Shown here in pieces: positions 18,247 to 28,240 of a stretch of 64,000 bases of DNA. A program made the translations under genes and the position numbers. Positions within the stretch are counted from its first letter, which is position 1, and every line of letters starts with the position of its first letter. The notes under the pieces are model-generated. The model did no database searches. It was not told where the DNA came from and saw nothing but the letters and a program-made list of their open reading frames with translations. Source of the DNA: Wocania arenilitoris (lineage in GTDB: Bacteria > Bacteroidota > Bacteroidia > Flavobacteriales > Flavobacteriaceae); contig NZ_JAKKDU010000004.1 in NCBI RefSeq assembly GCF_021728535.1, forward strand, positions 156,853 to 220,852, read 5' to 3'.

Positions 18247-18780
18247 ATGAAAACAATTAAAATCAAATCAAAAATGCTAATGCTTTCAGCAGTTTTATTA
18301 TTTAGTATGAGCTTATATTCTCAAGAATCGAATAAAGATAAAAACATATTTGTTCGAGTTTAAAACTTAAATGGTGAAAGAATAAATAAAGGGCATGAAG
18401 TGTTTACTAATGATACAATTCTTAGACTAAAAAAAGGAGAGAAATTTATAAATATAAATGTTAAGAATATTGGACAAATAAAAACAAAACGTTCAATTGG
18501 GAATAATGTTCTCTCAACGAGTCTTATTGGTGGGGGAGTTGGTGTTGTAATTGGTTTAGCTACTTCAAAAGAAGAAACTAAAACAGGAACTGCAATTATT
18601 GTTGGAGAATATGAATACACAACAGGGACATCACCTGGTACTGGAGCTTTAATTGGAGGAGGGGTAGGTTTAGCAGGTGGAGCTTTAATTGGTTTAGGTA
18701 GTTCGATATTTAAAAAGTCAGAAACATTTATTATTAATGGAGATATTAATAAGTGGAAGGGGTTTAAACAATTTCTATAA
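18247..18780 (+). pseudogene. Secreted glycine-zipper protein gene interrupted by a TAA codon
   Basis: An ATG at 18247 starts a signal peptide (KSKMLMLSAVLLFSMSLYSQ) and continues to KNIFVRV, where an in-frame TAA sits at 18361-18363. The same frame then runs on without further stops from NLNGERINKG to the TAA at 18780. The downstream part has two glycine-rich hydrophobic stretches (SLIGGGVGVVIGLATS and ALIGGGVGLAGGALIGL) of the glycine-zipper type. A one-base change from TAT or TAC to TAA would explain it. The intact product would be about 177 residues. A sequencing error or readthrough remains possible. An internal GTG start at 18400 would yield a protein without a signal peptide. Confidence 0.75.
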
Positions 18781-18816
18781 AAACATGATAAATTGATTAG
18801 AATTTCTAATTAATAA

Positions 18817-18846
18817 AAAAGCCATCAATTTTAACTGATGGCTTTT
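18817..18846. terminator. Bidirectional terminator between the accessory block and pnp
   Basis: An 11-bp perfect stem, AAAAGCCATCA (18817-18827) and TGATGGCTTTT (18836-18846), with an 8-nt loop. It has T-runs on both strands and lies between convergent genes ending at 18780 and 18868. Confidence 0.85.
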
Positions 18847-18867
18847 AAATTATAGAATAAAAAGGAA

Positions 18868-21129
18868 TTAATCCTCTTTGTTATCTTCTCTAGGTTTTCT
18901 ATCGTCTCTGCGATTATCTCTGTTGCGATTATCACGTCCACGATTATCTCTACCTCTGTTATCTCTACCACGATTATTATCTCTTGGTGGTCTAGCCACG
19001 TAGCCTTCTGGTTTTGGTAAAATAGCTTTACGAGAAACTTTCTCTTTACGTGTTCTAGAATCTACGCCAAAATACTTAACATCAAATACATCTCCCATGT
19101 TTACAACATCAGATACATTCTCAGTACGCTCCCAAGCCAATTCGCTTACGTGTAATAAAACCTCATTTCCTGGAGCATCTACATATTCAACAACAGCACC
19201 AAAATCAAGCATTTTAATTACTTTTACTTCGTATACGCTACCAACTTCAGGCTTAAACATTAAAGAATCTATTTTTGCCATAACAGCATCAATACCTTTA
19301 CTGCCTACGCCTAAAACTTCAACAACACCTTCTTCAGTAACTGGGTCTTCATTAATAACAATAGTAGTCTCAGTTTCTTTCTGTAATTCTTGAATTACTT
19401 TTCCGCCAGGACCAATTAACGCGCCAATAAATTCGTTAGGAATACGTCTTGTAACCATTGTGGGAGCATGATCCTTAACTTCAGCATTTGGCGTAGCAAT
19501 AGTTTCAGTAATCTTACCTAAAATATGTAAACGACCATCACGAGCTTGTTTTAAAGCATTTACAAGAATCTCGTATGATAATCCTTTTACTTTAATGTCC
19601 ATTTGGCAAGCTGTAATACCATCTTCAGTACCTGTTACTTTAAAGTCCATATCTCCTAAATGATCTTCATCACCTAAAATATCTGAAAGTACAGCGTATT
19701 TTCCAGAATCAGCATCCGAGATTAATCCCATTGCAATACCAGAAACAGGTTTCTTTAATTGAACCCCAGCATCCATCATTGCCATAGTACCAGCACAAAC
19801 CGTTGCCATAGAAGAAGAACCATTAGATTCTAAAATCTCAGAAACAACACGTACTGTATAAGGGCAATCCTCTGGTACCATCCCTTTTAAAGCACGTTGC
19901 GCTAAGTTACCGTGTCCTACCTCACGACGAGATGTGCCACGAATTGGTCTTGCTTCACCTGTAGAAAAAGGAGGGAAGTTATAATGTAAATAAAAACGCT
20001 CTTCACCTTCGAATGATGGCATATCTATTTGGTTGGCTTCTCTACTTGTTCCTAATGTTACAGTAGCTAAGGCTTGAGTTTCTCCACGAGTAAATATAGA
20101 AGAACCATGAGTAGAAGGTAAATAATCTACCTCACACCAAATGGGTCTAATTTCATCCGTTTTTCTACCATCTAAACGTAAGCCTTCATCTAAAGTTAAA
20201 TTTCTAATGGCCGATTTTTGAGCTTTCGCTACATATTTATGTATTAGTTTTCCTAACTCTGCTTGCTCTTCTTCTGAGAACGACTCAAATACGTCTTCTT
20301 TTATCTTACTAAATGCTTCTCCACGTTCATGCTTTGCAGAACCTGCTTTAGCAATGGTATACGTTTTATCGTAAACCATATGATGAATTTTCTTCGCTAA
20401 ATCTTCATCTTCAACTGCTGGCTCGTATTCACGAACTTCTTTTTTGCCAAACGCTTCAGCTAATCTAACTTGAGCAGCACATTGCACTTTAATCGCTTCG
20501 TGCGCAAACTTAATAGCATCAGCCATTTCTTCTTCAGAAATCTCATCCATTTCACCTTCAACCATCATCACAGAATCAGCTGAAGCGCCAATCATCATAT
20601 CGATGTCAGACTCTAATAATTGAGCACGGGTTGGGTTGATTACAAATTCACCATTAATACGACCAACTCTGGCTTCAGAGATTGGGCATTCGAATGGGAA
20701 ATCTGATAATTGAATAGCCGCAGAAGCTGCTAAACCTGCCATGGCATCTGGCATAACTTCATCGTCATGAGACATTAATTGAATCATCACCTGAGTTTCA
20801 GAATGATAATCTTTTGGGAATAACGGACGTAAAACACGGTCTACCAAACGCATTGTTAAAACTTCGCCGTCACTCGGTCTAGCTTCTCTTTTAAAGAAAC
20901 CACCAGGGTATCTTCCTGCTGCAGCAAATTTTTCTCTGTAGTCTACCGTTAAAGGTAAAAAGTCTACATCGGCAGCGTGATAGTTGGAAACAACTGTACA
21001 CAAAAGCATACATTTTCCAGATTGCACAACAACAGAACCATGTGCCTGTTTTGCTAATTTTCCGGTTTCAATAGAAATTTCTCTACCGTCACCGAGGTCT
21101 ATAACCTCTTTAAATGTTTGTGGAATCAT
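18868..21129 (-). CDS. pnp: Polyribonucleotide nucleotidyltransferase (PNPase)
   Basis: A 3'-5' phosphorolytic exoribonuclease in RNA turnover. I begin it at [15 protein letters not shown] (21129), the family-typical N-terminus. A longer start at 21150 adds MNYKKKF and is less likely. Two RNase PH-like halves are evident (first with [16 protein letters not shown], second with [17 protein letters not shown]), then a KH domain ([17 protein letters not shown]) and an S1 domain ([20 protein letters not shown]). The last 40 residues are a low-complexity Arg/Asp/Asn tail of RDNRG repeats, probably RNA-contacting. It follows rpsO on the same strand, the conserved rpsO-pnp order, with a terminator-like hairpin between. 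Confidence 0.97.
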   Translation of the reverse strand: MIPQTFKEVIDLGDGREISIETGKLAKQAHGSVVVQSGKCMLLCTVVSNYHAADVDFLPLTVDYREKFAAAGRYPGGFFKREARPSDGEVLTMRLVDRVLRPLFPKDYHSETQVMIQLMSHDDEVMPDAMAGLAASAAIQLSDFPFECPISEARVGRINGEFVINPTRAQLLESDIDMMIGASADSVMMVEGEMDEISEEEMADAIKFAHEAIKVQCAAQVRLAEAFGKKEVREYEPAVEDEDLAKKIHHMVYDKTYTIAKAGSAKHERGEAFSKIKEDVFESFSEEEQAELGKLIHKYVAKAQKSAIRNLTLDEGLRLDGRKTDEIRPIWCEVDYLPSTHGSSIFTRGETQALATVTLGTSREANQIDMPSFEGEERFYLHYNFPPFSTGEARPIRGTSRREVGHGNLAQRALKGMVPEDCPYTVRVVSEILESNGSSSMATVCAGTMAMMDAGVQLKKPVSGIAMGLISDADSGKYAVLSDILGDEDHLGDMDFKVTGTEDGITACQMDIKVKGLSYEILVNALKQARDGRLHILGKITETIATPNAEVKDHAPTMVTRRIPNEFIGALIGPGGKVIQELQKETETTIVINEDPVTEEGVVEVLGVGSKGIDAVMAKIDSLMFKPEVGSVYEVKVIKMLDFGAVVEYVDAPGNEVLLHVSELAWERTENVSDVVNMGDVFDVKYFGVDSRTRKEKVSRKAILPKPEGYVARPPRDNNRGRDNRGRDNRGRDNRNRDNRRDDRKPREDNKED

Positions 21130-21285
21130 AAATTTTTTCTTGTAATTCAAGCATAATCGTGCTCAAATCATGTTAAACAATGGTCGTTGTGTTGTGTGTA
21201 GTTGTTGTGTGTTGACCAATAAAAAACTGTAATAAGCTTCTTCAATGCACGGTTTAAACTCTGTGCGAGAGTTATATTAAAACAA

Positions 21286-21310
21286 AAAAGAGGCTATTAT
21301 AGCCTCTTTT
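21286..21310 (-). terminator. Terminator/attenuator after rpsO
   Basis: Perfect 11-bp stem, AAAAGAGGCTA (21286-21296) and TAGCCTCTTTT (21300-21310), with a 3-nt loop, followed by T-rich sequence when read on the minus strand. It begins one base after the rpsO stop codon, so pnp transcription either reads through it or starts in the 156-bp gap. Confidence 0.85.
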
Positions 21311-21311
21311 A

Positions 21312-21581
21312 TTATTTTCTTAATCCTAATTCTTTTACTATGGCACGATATCTTAAGATATCTTTCTTAGTCAAATAATCAAGTAAAGCACGACGCTTAC
21401 CTACTAATTTCACAAGAGAACGCTCAGTATTATAATCTTTACGATTGTTTTTTAAGTGTTCAGTTAAGTGATTAATTCTGTGCGTAAACAATGCAATCTG
21501 TCCTTCTGCAGAACCAGTGTCCTTTGCATTTTTACCGTGTTTCTTGAAAAGTTTTTCCTTTTCTTTTTTTTCTAAATACAT
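21312..21581 (-). CDS. rpsO: 30S ribosomal protein S15
   Basis: An 89-residue S15 protein, the normal length, when started at MYLEKKEKEKLFKKHG (21581). An upstream in-frame start at 21638 would add 19 atypical residues. Family hallmarks are HGKNAKDTGSAEGQIALFT, RINHLTEHLKNNRKDY and SLVKLVGKRRALLDYL. It binds 16S rRNA in the central domain of the small subunit. It sits upstream of pnp on the same strand, as in many bacteria. Confidence 0.98.
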   Translation of the reverse strand: MYLEKKEKEKLFKKHGKNAKDTGSAEGQIALFTHRINHLTEHLKNNRKDYNTERSLVKLVGKRRALLDYLTKKDILRYRAIVKELGLRK

Positions 21582-21706
21582 GCTAATATTATTGTAAATG
21601 ATTTTTATGTATACGAAAGATTTTCTTTCGAGCGGCAAATATACGCTTTTTTATTAATTTACAAGGTTATTAATAAAAAAGAATAAGCACTAGAAAAGTC
21701 TTATTT

Positions 21707-22564
21707 TTAAGCTCTTATGGGCTGATTTGTAATTAAATCAATGTACTGATTAATCTTGTTTTTTAATTCGTTTCTGTGAGAGATAAAATCTAAGAAGCCA
21801 TGCTCTAATAAAAATTCGGATGTTTGAAATCCTTCTGGTAATTCCTTTCCGGTAGTATCTCTTACAATACGTGGCCCTGCAAAACCAATTAAAGCTCCAG
21901 GTTCTGCAATGTTAATATCACCTAACATAGCAAACGAAGCTGTTGTACCACCAGTTGTTGGATCGGTACAAAGTGAAATGTATGGAATACCTGCATCAGC
22001 CAATTGTGCTAATTTTACCGATGTTTTTGCTAGTTGCATTAATGATAATGCGGCTTCCATCATACGTGCTCCTCCAGATTTTGAGATAATCATAAAAGGC
22101 AATTTTTTCTTCAAGGCATAATCTGCTGCTCTGGCAATTTTTTCACCAACAACACTACCCATAGAGCCCCCAATAAAAGCAAAATCCATACAAGCTATTA
22201 CTAAATCTTTCCCTTTAGATTTTCCAACTGCACTACGCACTGCATCTTTTAACTTAGTTTTTTCTTGTGCCGCCTTTAAACGGTCGGGATATTTTTTTGT
22301 GTCAACAAACTTTAAAGGGTCTTTAGATTCTAAGTTTGCATCTAACTCTTTAAATTTATTATCATCAAAAAGTATTTCGAAATATTCTTTGCTTCCAATT
22401 CTAACGTGATAGCCATCTTCTGGACTGACATAAAAGTTTTGTTCTAACTCTTTTGTGTCAATAATTTTACCAGTTGGAGATTTATACCAAAGCCCTTTTG
22501 GAGTGTCTTTTTTTTCTTGAGTACTTGTTTGTATTCCTTTATCTTTTCTTTTAAACCAAGCCAT
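21707..22564 (-). CDS. accD: Acetyl-CoA carboxylase carboxyltransferase subunit beta
   Basis: A 285-residue subunit of the enzyme that makes malonyl-CoA, the first step of fatty acid synthesis. The crotonase-like carboxyltransferase core is normal: [51 protein letters not shown] and GFAGPRIV. The N-terminal zinc-ribbon, which in Escherichia coli AccD carries four Cys, has lost all of them: the equivalent segments read YKSPTGK and YVSPEDGYH. As far as I recall this is shared by related Flavobacteriaceae, so it is not a local defect. It lies downstream of fbaA on the minus strand, but a terminator separates them. Confidence 0.95.
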   Translation of the reverse strand: MAWFKRKDKGIQTSTQEKKDTPKGLWYKSPTGKIIDTKELEQNFYVSPEDGYHVRIGSKEYFEILFDDNKFKELDANLESKDPLKFVDTKKYPDRLKAAQEKTKLKDAVRSAVGKSKGKDLVIACMDFAFIGGSMGSVVGEKIARAADYALKKKLPFMIISKSGGARMMEAALSLMQLAKTSVKLAQLADAGIPYISLCTDPTTGGTTASFAMLGDINIAEPGALIGFAGPRIVRDTTGKELPEGFQTSEFLLEHGFLDFISHRNELKNKINQYIDLITNQPIRA

Positions 22565-22755
22565 ATTTAAAATTACGGTTTTAAATCCTTTGATTGTACT
22601 AAGGACAAGTTTTAAGATTTACAAAATTTTTTAAGGATAATTTGTATATCGTAAATCTAAGCACAAAATTAAGTCTTTTTTTAATTTTAGAGTAATACAC
22701 AATGATTTTATTAATTATTAACTTGTAACTATTTGTATTGTAGTGTTTTAATAAA

Positions 22756-22786
22756 AAAAAGACCATGAATTAAAGAGGGTCTTTTT
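22756..22786 (-). terminator. fbaA terminator
   Basis: Stem AAAAAGACC (22756-22764) and GGTCTTTTT (22778-22786) with a 13-nt loop. On the minus strand it ends in a T-run. It lies 25 bp after the fbaA stop codon. Confidence 0.75.
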
Positions 22787-22810
22787 ATATAATTGTAGTA
22801 AAATTATTTA

Positions 22811-23878
22811 TTATAAAGTATTTACATTATTTAAATCTTCAAAGGCCTTTTTTAGTCTTGTTACAAAAGTTTTTTCACCTTCACGTAGCCAAACTCTTGG
22901 GTCGTAATATTTTTTATTTGGAGAATCATCGCCATCAGGATTACCTATTTGTGCTTTTAAATAATCAGCTTTGTCATCCATATAATCACGAATTCCACTC
23001 ATAAAAGCGTATTGTAAATCCGTATCAATATTCATTTTAATTACACCGTAGCTAATGCCCTCACGAATTTCTTCAACTGTAGAGCCCGAACCTCCATGAA
23101 ATACAAAATCGATATGATTATCCTCTACACCGTATTTTTCTGAAATATATTCTTGAGAATTTTTCAAAATTTTAGGTGTCAATTTCACGTTTCCAGGTTT
23201 GTAAACACCGTGTACATTACCAAATGCTGCAGCAATTGTAAATTGTGAACTTACTTTACTTAATTCTTCATAGGCATATGCAACTTCTTCAGGTTGAGTA
23301 TATAGCTTTGAATCATCGACATCAGTATTATCTACGCCATCTTCTTCACCGCCAGTAATTCCTAATTCAATTTCTAATGTCATGCCCATCTTAGACATTC
23401 TTTCTAAATATTGTTTGCAGATTTCAATATTATCTTCTATTGGTTCTTCTGAAAGATCAATCATATGCGAGCTAAACAAAGATTTTCCAGTTTCAGCAAA
23501 ATGTTTTTCACTAGCATCTAACAATCCATCTATCCAAGGTAATAGCTTTTTTGCACAGTGATCTGTATGTAAAATTACGGGAACACCATAAGCTTCTGAT
23601 AAGGTGTGAACATGCTTAGCGCCAGCAACTGCACCTGCAATAGCTGCTTTTTGTCCATCGTTATTTAATCCTTTACCAGCATTAAACTGTGCTCCACCAT
23701 TTGAAAATTGAATAATTACAGGAGCGTTTAAATCTCTAGCAGTTTCTAAAACACCATTAATAGTATCTGAACCAATAACGTTAACAGCAGGAAGTGCATA
23801 ATTATTAACTTTAGCATGGTTAAAAATAGCTTGTACCTCTTTACCTGTTGCAACACCTGGTTTTATATTATGTCCCAT
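22811..23878 (-). CDS. fbaA: Class II fructose-bisphosphate aldolase
   Basis: A 355-residue zinc-dependent aldolase of glycolysis and gluconeogenesis that splits fructose 1,6-bisphosphate into two triose phosphates. Typical class IIA features are visible: APVIIQFSNGGAQFNAG, zinc-binding VILHTDHCAKKLLPW, EIELGITGGEEDGVDN, AFGNVHGVYKPGNV, and the phosphate-binding VFHGGSGSTVEEI with NIDTDLQYAF. Length matches the E. coli enzyme (359 aa). It is followed by its own terminator. A -7-like element lies just upstream. Confidence 0.97.
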   Translation of the reverse strand: MGHNIKPGVATGKEVQAIFNHAKVNNYALPAVNVIGSDTINGVLETARDLNAPVIIQFSNGGAQFNAGKGLNNDGQKAAIAGAVAGAKHVHTLSEAYGVPVILHTDHCAKKLLPWIDGLLDASEKHFAETGKSLFSSHMIDLSEEPIEDNIEICKQYLERMSKMGMTLEIELGITGGEEDGVDNTDVDDSKLYTQPEEVAYAYEELSKVSSQFTIAAAFGNVHGVYKPGNVKLTPKILKNSQEYISEKYGVEDNHIDFVFHGGSGSTVEEIREGISYGVIKMNIDTDLQYAFMSGIRDYMDDKADYLKAQIGNPDGDDSPNKKYYDPRVWLREGEKTFVTRLKKAFEDLNNVNTL

Positions 23879-23913
23879 TTTTATTATTTAATTGATTAAA
23901 AATTAATAGGTTT

Positions 23914-23921
23914 CAAAAGTA
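23914..23921 (-). promoter_or_regulatory. Candidate fbaA -7 element
   Basis: On the minus strand the sequence reads TACTTTTG, a match to TAnnTTTG, 35 bp upstream of the fbaA start. A matching -33 TTTG is not obvious. Confidence 0.4.
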
Positions 23922-24012
23922 ATCAATTTTTAAATAAATAAGAGTGTTTTTTTAAGTTGAAAAGCGTAAAACTACACTAAAACGTTATAGTTTGTATGTA
24001 AAAATAAACAGA

Positions 24013-26541
24013 TTAAAACGGATAGTTTATGCCAATGTTATAAACGGCATTAGAGAAGTTGTAATCGTTAAACCATCGGTTTTGGTCTCTGTAAAAAGGG
24101 TCGTATGTTTTAAAGCCAACATCGAAACGAAAAACAAAAAAACTAAAGTCGTAGCGCAAACCAAAACCAGACCCTATGGCAATATCTTTTAATGAGTCTA
24201 AACTTGTAAAGGTAGCATTGTTGTCTTCAACATCATCGAGAGCATTCCATATGTTACCCGAATCAATAAATACGGCACCGTTTAAGTTTTCAAATATATT
24301 AAAGCGTTGTTCTAAACTAAATGCCAATTTTAAGTTAGCTTCATTAAATTCGTCATTAGTTACAGAGCTGCCTGGGCCTAAGTTATAAGCTGTCCAAGCA
24401 CGATTGTCGTTGGGGCCACCAGCAAAAAAACTTTTAGCAAAAGGTATACTGGATGAGTTTCCGTAAGGGATTGCAATACCAAAAAAGCTACGTAATGCTA
24501 AAACATTTTTTCTGCCTAAATTCCAATGTTTTACATAGTCGAATTCTGTTTTTATATATTGAGAATAGGCGACATTAAATAGTTCGTAGCGATTATCTTC
24601 ATTTTTATTTAGTCCTAAAAGTTTTGAAGTATTGGCAAGTAAATTTCCAGCGGCTTCTACTTTAAAACGAAAGATTGAAAAATTTTCATCAAATAAATTT
24701 TGTCTTTTATCTTGAGTAAAACTAAAGCTTGATGAGAGAATAAGATTGTTTTCAGTTAATCTATTTTTACGCTCGTTTATAGCAGATACCGTTTTGTAGT
24801 CATTATCAGTAGGAGTTAAAGAGGTGTTATCATTTAAAACATCACTTAGAAAAGCATCTGTTTGTTCTGGGAATAACAAATCCTCTCCATTATTGTAATT
24901 AATAGTGTTAGATATATTATTTAACGCGTTGTAAGAACTTTGATAAACACCAAAATAATTTCCAATATTAAGATTTCTAACATATTGTATATTAAACAAA
25001 TCGAGTCTATTAGTAGCAATAGTATTAGGGTTCCATTTAAAATTGAATGAACCTACAAAGGTTTGTTTATCTAAGCCTATATTTGTTTGACTTGTAGCTG
25101 ATAAACCAATCCGGGTTGTTGGCGACATGTATTTTGGTATTAGGTTCTCAGTATAAAACGGCGAAAATAATCGAGGGATAGTTAGTTTTAAATCAACTCC
25201 AAGTTCATTAATATCAAAAAACTGATTGCGATTATCGCCGGCATCATCTGAAGCGCCAATAGATCCAATGGCGGAAATTTCGAAAGTTTCAGCGCCTCTA
25301 AAAATATTTCTAATAAGCAAGCTTGGGTTTAAGGCTAAGCCAATGGTTTGTATGTTGCTTTTAGATACTTCGGCACTAAATCCTAAACCGAATTTTTTTA
25401 AAGGTGTTAATTTAATGGTATTTGAAAGGGTGTTATCATTATTCTCTATATATTCAATAGTTGGGTACTTAAATGTTTGTAATTCGTTTAAATGTCTAAA
25501 CGTTCTAGTTCTATTAATGTCTTTAAAAATGCTCCCCGGATTAATAACAACAGCATCTGTTATTGCTCTTGGTCTATACCTCATTTTTCCATAACTCAGT
25601 AATTTGTAACCGCCATATGAAATAGAATCTTGAAATGGTTTATTTCTGTTTTCAAAAGTATAATCCGTTATAATGTTTACGTTGTCAATGGTATAAATCT
25701 TGAAAGGTTCTCGTAAAATAGTGTCTTGACTTCTTATGGCTCTATCTTGAATGATAATATCGATATTTGCCTTTTTGTCTGTCTCTACAGTGTCAACTGT
25801 AAACCGAATATAATCTTGATTAAAATGATAGACACCAGAGTTACGCATTTCGGTTGCAATTCTATCACGCTCTAAGCCAAGAATAGGGTCGATAATATAC
25901 TGATCACCTTTTTTTATTAAAGCTCTTTTTTTAATTTTTTTGTATAAAGAATCAATAACAGGGGATTTAATATTTTTTGTAATGGAATCAATAATATATG
26001 GTTCGCCGTGTTTTACAAAATAGTCAATACTTGCTCTTTTATTATCTTTTGTGTTTATTTTATAGTTTACATCAACATTACTCAAGCCATTTAATTTGTA
26101 ATAAGATTTTAAACGTTTTACAGTTTTTTTTGTTTTCTCTTCATCAACAATTACTGGTGGCTCGCCAGTTTTTTTTAACCAATTATTAAACCCTAAAGCA
26201 GAGTTTTTAAGTCTATCAACTTGCTTTTGTGAATACGCTTTGTTTAATCGTTCACGTCTATTGGGTTTTTTATCAAGCCAAGCTTCAAAAATAGAATCCC
26301 TGTTTGGGCGCGCTAAATTGTATATATTAAGCCTTAAATTACCAATTAAGGGTAGTTTGCTGTTTGGTTTTTGATGTAATAAACTGGTTATGGTTTCAGT
26401 TTTACTTTTTTTATCATTAACATAAACCGTATTTTCTACCAGCAAATGCTCATCTTCAGCAACTCTTTTAACGGTATTACAAGAGGTTATATATCCTGCA
26501 ATAAAAAATAAGATTAGTATTTTTAAGAGTTGTTGGTACAA
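24013..26541 (-). CDS. tamL: Translocation and assembly module lipoprotein TamL (Omp85 family)
   Basis: An 842-residue outer-membrane protein. The N-terminus is a lipoprotein signal with lipobox ITSC (Cys21) and then NTVKRVAEDEHLLVENTVYV, typical of the lipidated TamA counterpart found in Bacteroidota. POTRA-like repeats occupy about residues 30-400. A 16-strand Omp85 barrel follows, with SFFAGGPNDNRAW as the conserved lid/loop signature and GSGFGLRYDFSFFVFRFDVG near the end, closing on Phe. It helps insert or export outer-membrane components together with TamB, which is not in this window. It is transcribed divergently from the methyltransferase gene. GC content and codon use look like the neighbours. 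Confidence 0.9.
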   Translation of the reverse strand: MYQQLLKILILFFIAGYITSCNTVKRVAEDEHLLVENTVYVNDKKSKTETITSLLHQKPNSKLPLIGNLRLNIYNLARPNRDSIFEAWLDKKPNRRERLNKAYSQKQVDRLKNSALGFNNWLKKTGEPPVIVDEEKTKKTVKRLKSYYKLNGLSNVDVNYKINTKDNKRASIDYFVKHGEPYIIDSITKNIKSPVIDSLYKKIKKRALIKKGDQYIIDPILGLERDRIATEMRNSGVYHFNQDYIRFTVDTVETDKKANIDIIIQDRAIRSQDTILREPFKIYTIDNVNIITDYTFENRNKPFQDSISYGGYKLLSYGKMRYRPRAITDAVVINPGSIFKDINRTRTFRHLNELQTFKYPTIEYIENNDNTLSNTIKLTPLKKFGLGFSAEVSKSNIQTIGLALNPSLLIRNIFRGAETFEISAIGSIGASDDAGDNRNQFFDINELGVDLKLTIPRLFSPFYTENLIPKYMSPTTRIGLSATSQTNIGLDKQTFVGSFNFKWNPNTIATNRLDLFNIQYVRNLNIGNYFGVYQSSYNALNNISNTINYNNGEDLLFPEQTDAFLSDVLNDNTSLTPTDNDYKTVSAINERKNRLTENNLILSSSFSFTQDKRQNLFDENFSIFRFKVEAAGNLLANTSKLLGLNKNEDNRYELFNVAYSQYIKTEFDYVKHWNLGRKNVLALRSFFGIAIPYGNSSSIPFAKSFFAGGPNDNRAWTAYNLGPGSSVTNDEFNEANLKLAFSLEQRFNIFENLNGAVFIDSGNIWNALDDVEDNNATFTSLDSLKDIAIGSGFGLRYDFSFFVFRFDVGFKTYDPFYRDQNRWFNDYNFSNAVYNIGINYPF

Positions 26542-26741
26542 ACGAAATTGTATTTAATTCAAGTTAAGTATTTAAGAGTTTGTTTTAATTAAAAAGAAAT
26601 AATACTAAAGGCCTAACTTATGGACTCAAAAATACATTATTTCCTCAGAAAACACCTAAATTATTTAAGTGTAATGTAACCTTATTAATATTTTTCATTT
26701 CTTTATAAAAAATAAAAATGAAATAATAAAAAAAGATTTTA

Positions 26742-27461
26742 ATGCTCTCTAAAAACCAAATAAAATTTATAACGTGTTTAAAGCAAAAAAAATATAGAAT
26801 GCAACATGGTTTTTTTGTTGTTGAGGGTGTTAAAACAATACAAGAGCTGTTGCAGTCTAAATTTGTACTTCATGCTTTATATACGACAGAATCATTCAAT
26901 ATTGATGCCAAAGATGAAATTTTAATTTCTGAAACCGAATTAAAACGTATTAGTTTTTTAACGACACCAAATAAAGCATTAGCAGTTTTTAGAATACCCG
27001 AACCAAAATCTATTAATAGAAAAGGTTTAATTGTAGCACTTGATGCCATTAGAGATCCTGGAAATTTAGGTACCATTATTAGACTTTGTGATTGGTTTGG
27101 AGTTACAGATTTGGTTTGTAGCAAAGCTACTGTTGATTGTTTTAACCCCAAAGTAATACAAGCTACAATGGGATCAATAGCTAGAGTTAATATAAATTAC
27201 GTGGATTTGGTTGATTTTTTGAATGAAGTAACTTTGCCAGTTTTTGGTGCCTTTATGGATGGAGAAACCGTTTACACTAAAAAATTGCTAAAAGAAGGTG
27301 TTTTAGTTATGGGAAATGAAGCCAATGGTGTTTCAAAAGAAGTTGAGGCTATAATAACAGAAAAAATATCTATTCCAAGATTTGGAAATTTACAAGCTAC
27401 TGAAAGTTTAAATGTAGCTACAGCAACTGCTATTTTTTTAAGTGAGTTTAGGAGGAGTTAA
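26742..27461 (+). CDS. TrmH/SpoU-family RNA 2'-O-methyltransferase
   Basis: A 239-residue SPOUT enzyme that methylates ribose 2'-OH in rRNA or tRNA with S-adenosylmethionine. An N-terminal substrate-binding part (FITCLKQKKYRMQHGFFVVE) precedes the knotted catalytic domain. Its three motifs are present: RDPGNLGTIIRLCDWFG (motif 1), VLVMGNEANGVSKEV (motif 2) and RFGNLQATESLNVATATAI (motif 3). Exact RNA target is not deducible. It is divergent from tamL with a 200-bp AT-rich gap. Confidence 0.93.
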   Translation: MLSKNQIKFITCLKQKKYRMQHGFFVVEGVKTIQELLQSKFVLHALYTTESFNIDAKDEILISETELKRISFLTTPNKALAVFRIPEPKSINRKGLIVALDAIRDPGNLGTIIRLCDWFGVTDLVCSKATVDCFNPKVIQATMGSIARVNINYVDLVDFLNEVTLPVFGAFMDGETVYTKKLLKEGVLVMGNEANGVSKEVEAIITEKISIPRFGNLQATESLNVATATAIFLSEFRRS

Positions 27462-27506
27462 TTGTTAAGTTATTGGTTTTACAACAAACAATTAAACGAC
27501 AAGCTT

Positions 27507-28238
27507 TTACTGAAACGTAAAATTAATAAAAACCCCACGTGTTTTCATGTTAGCAATATTACTTGTCCATGGGCTATTAGGATCTTCATCTCTAATAAGC
27601 TCATCATTAATAGCAAAAAGACCACGAATAGAAGGTGTAAACTTAAAATTATATAAATACAAATCTATGCCAAAACCAAGCTCATAAAACAGCATATTTT
27701 TTTTGGTTCTAAATTGCCCATTGCTATTATCATTTGGATTGGTTTCGTTACTTGAAAGATTTAAAGCCGTAGAAAACCCTCCAACAATAAAAGGCTTAAA
27801 ATTATTAATACGTTTTGTTGAAACTTTTACTAACAAGGGAATATGAATGTATGTAGATTTTACCTCTCTGGTTAAATCGGAGCTGTTAAAATCAGGAAAA
27901 CCTTGAAAATAGGTTTGACTATAATATAGCTCTCTTGTAGTAATTAATAAACCAGGTTCTAAACGTAAATCGATAAACTTATTTATGCGTAAATTTCCTA
28001 TTAAGCCAACACTAAAACCAGGACTTCTTTTTACATAAATATCTCGTAAATCGTTATTATAGTCAAAGTTAAAATCGTAATTGTTAACACCTAGAAAATA
28101 GCCCCAACGTAGTAGATTATTATCTGTGCTGCCTTTTCCTTGGTTGGCATCATAAGTTACTTTTTCTTTTTTAAAGAGCTGAGCCTTAGAAGTTTGAACT
28201 ACTAAAAGAAATGTTAATAACAAAAAAAGGTGCTTCAT
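27507..28238 (-). CDS. porT: Type IX secretion/gliding protein PorT (SprT)
   Basis: A 243-residue outer-membrane barrel protein with a signal peptide ending at TSKAQLF. Its sequence, with RWGYFLGVNNYDFNFDY, LIGNLRINKFIDLRLEPGLL and FYELGFGIDLYLYNFKFTPS, fits PorT/SprT, a component required for type IX protein secretion and gliding in Bacteroidota. The gene order ubiE-porT is, to my knowledge, conserved in Flavobacteriaceae, which supports the call. It starts 2 bp after the ubiE stop codon, so the two genes are one transcription unit. The rest of the secretion machinery is not in this window. Confidence 0.88.
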   Translation of the reverse strand: MKHLFLLLTFLLVVQTSKAQLFKKEKVTYDANQGKGSTDNNLLRWGYFLGVNNYDFNFDYNNDLRDIYVKRSPGFSVGLIGNLRINKFIDLRLEPGLLITTRELYYSQTYFQGFPDFNSSDLTREVKSTYIHIPLLVKVSTKRINNFKPFIVGGFSTALNLSSNETNPNDNSNGQFRTKKNMLFYELGFGIDLYLYNFKFTPSIRGLFAINDELIRDEDPNSPWTSNIANMKTRGVFINFTFQ

Positions 28239-28240
28239 TT

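Noticed and set aside
18361-18363. Selenocysteine or programmed readthrough at the in-frame stop
   Set aside because: The codon is TAA, not TGA, and no selenocysteine gene set is visible; a mutation or error is simpler.
21130-21150. Earlier pnp start (MNYKKKF)
   Set aside because: PNPase N-termini in relatives begin at MIP..FKEVIDL; the extra seven residues are not family-like.
24013-26189. Several plus-strand open frames within tamL
   Set aside because: They lie opposite a strongly supported Omp85 reading and have no family features.
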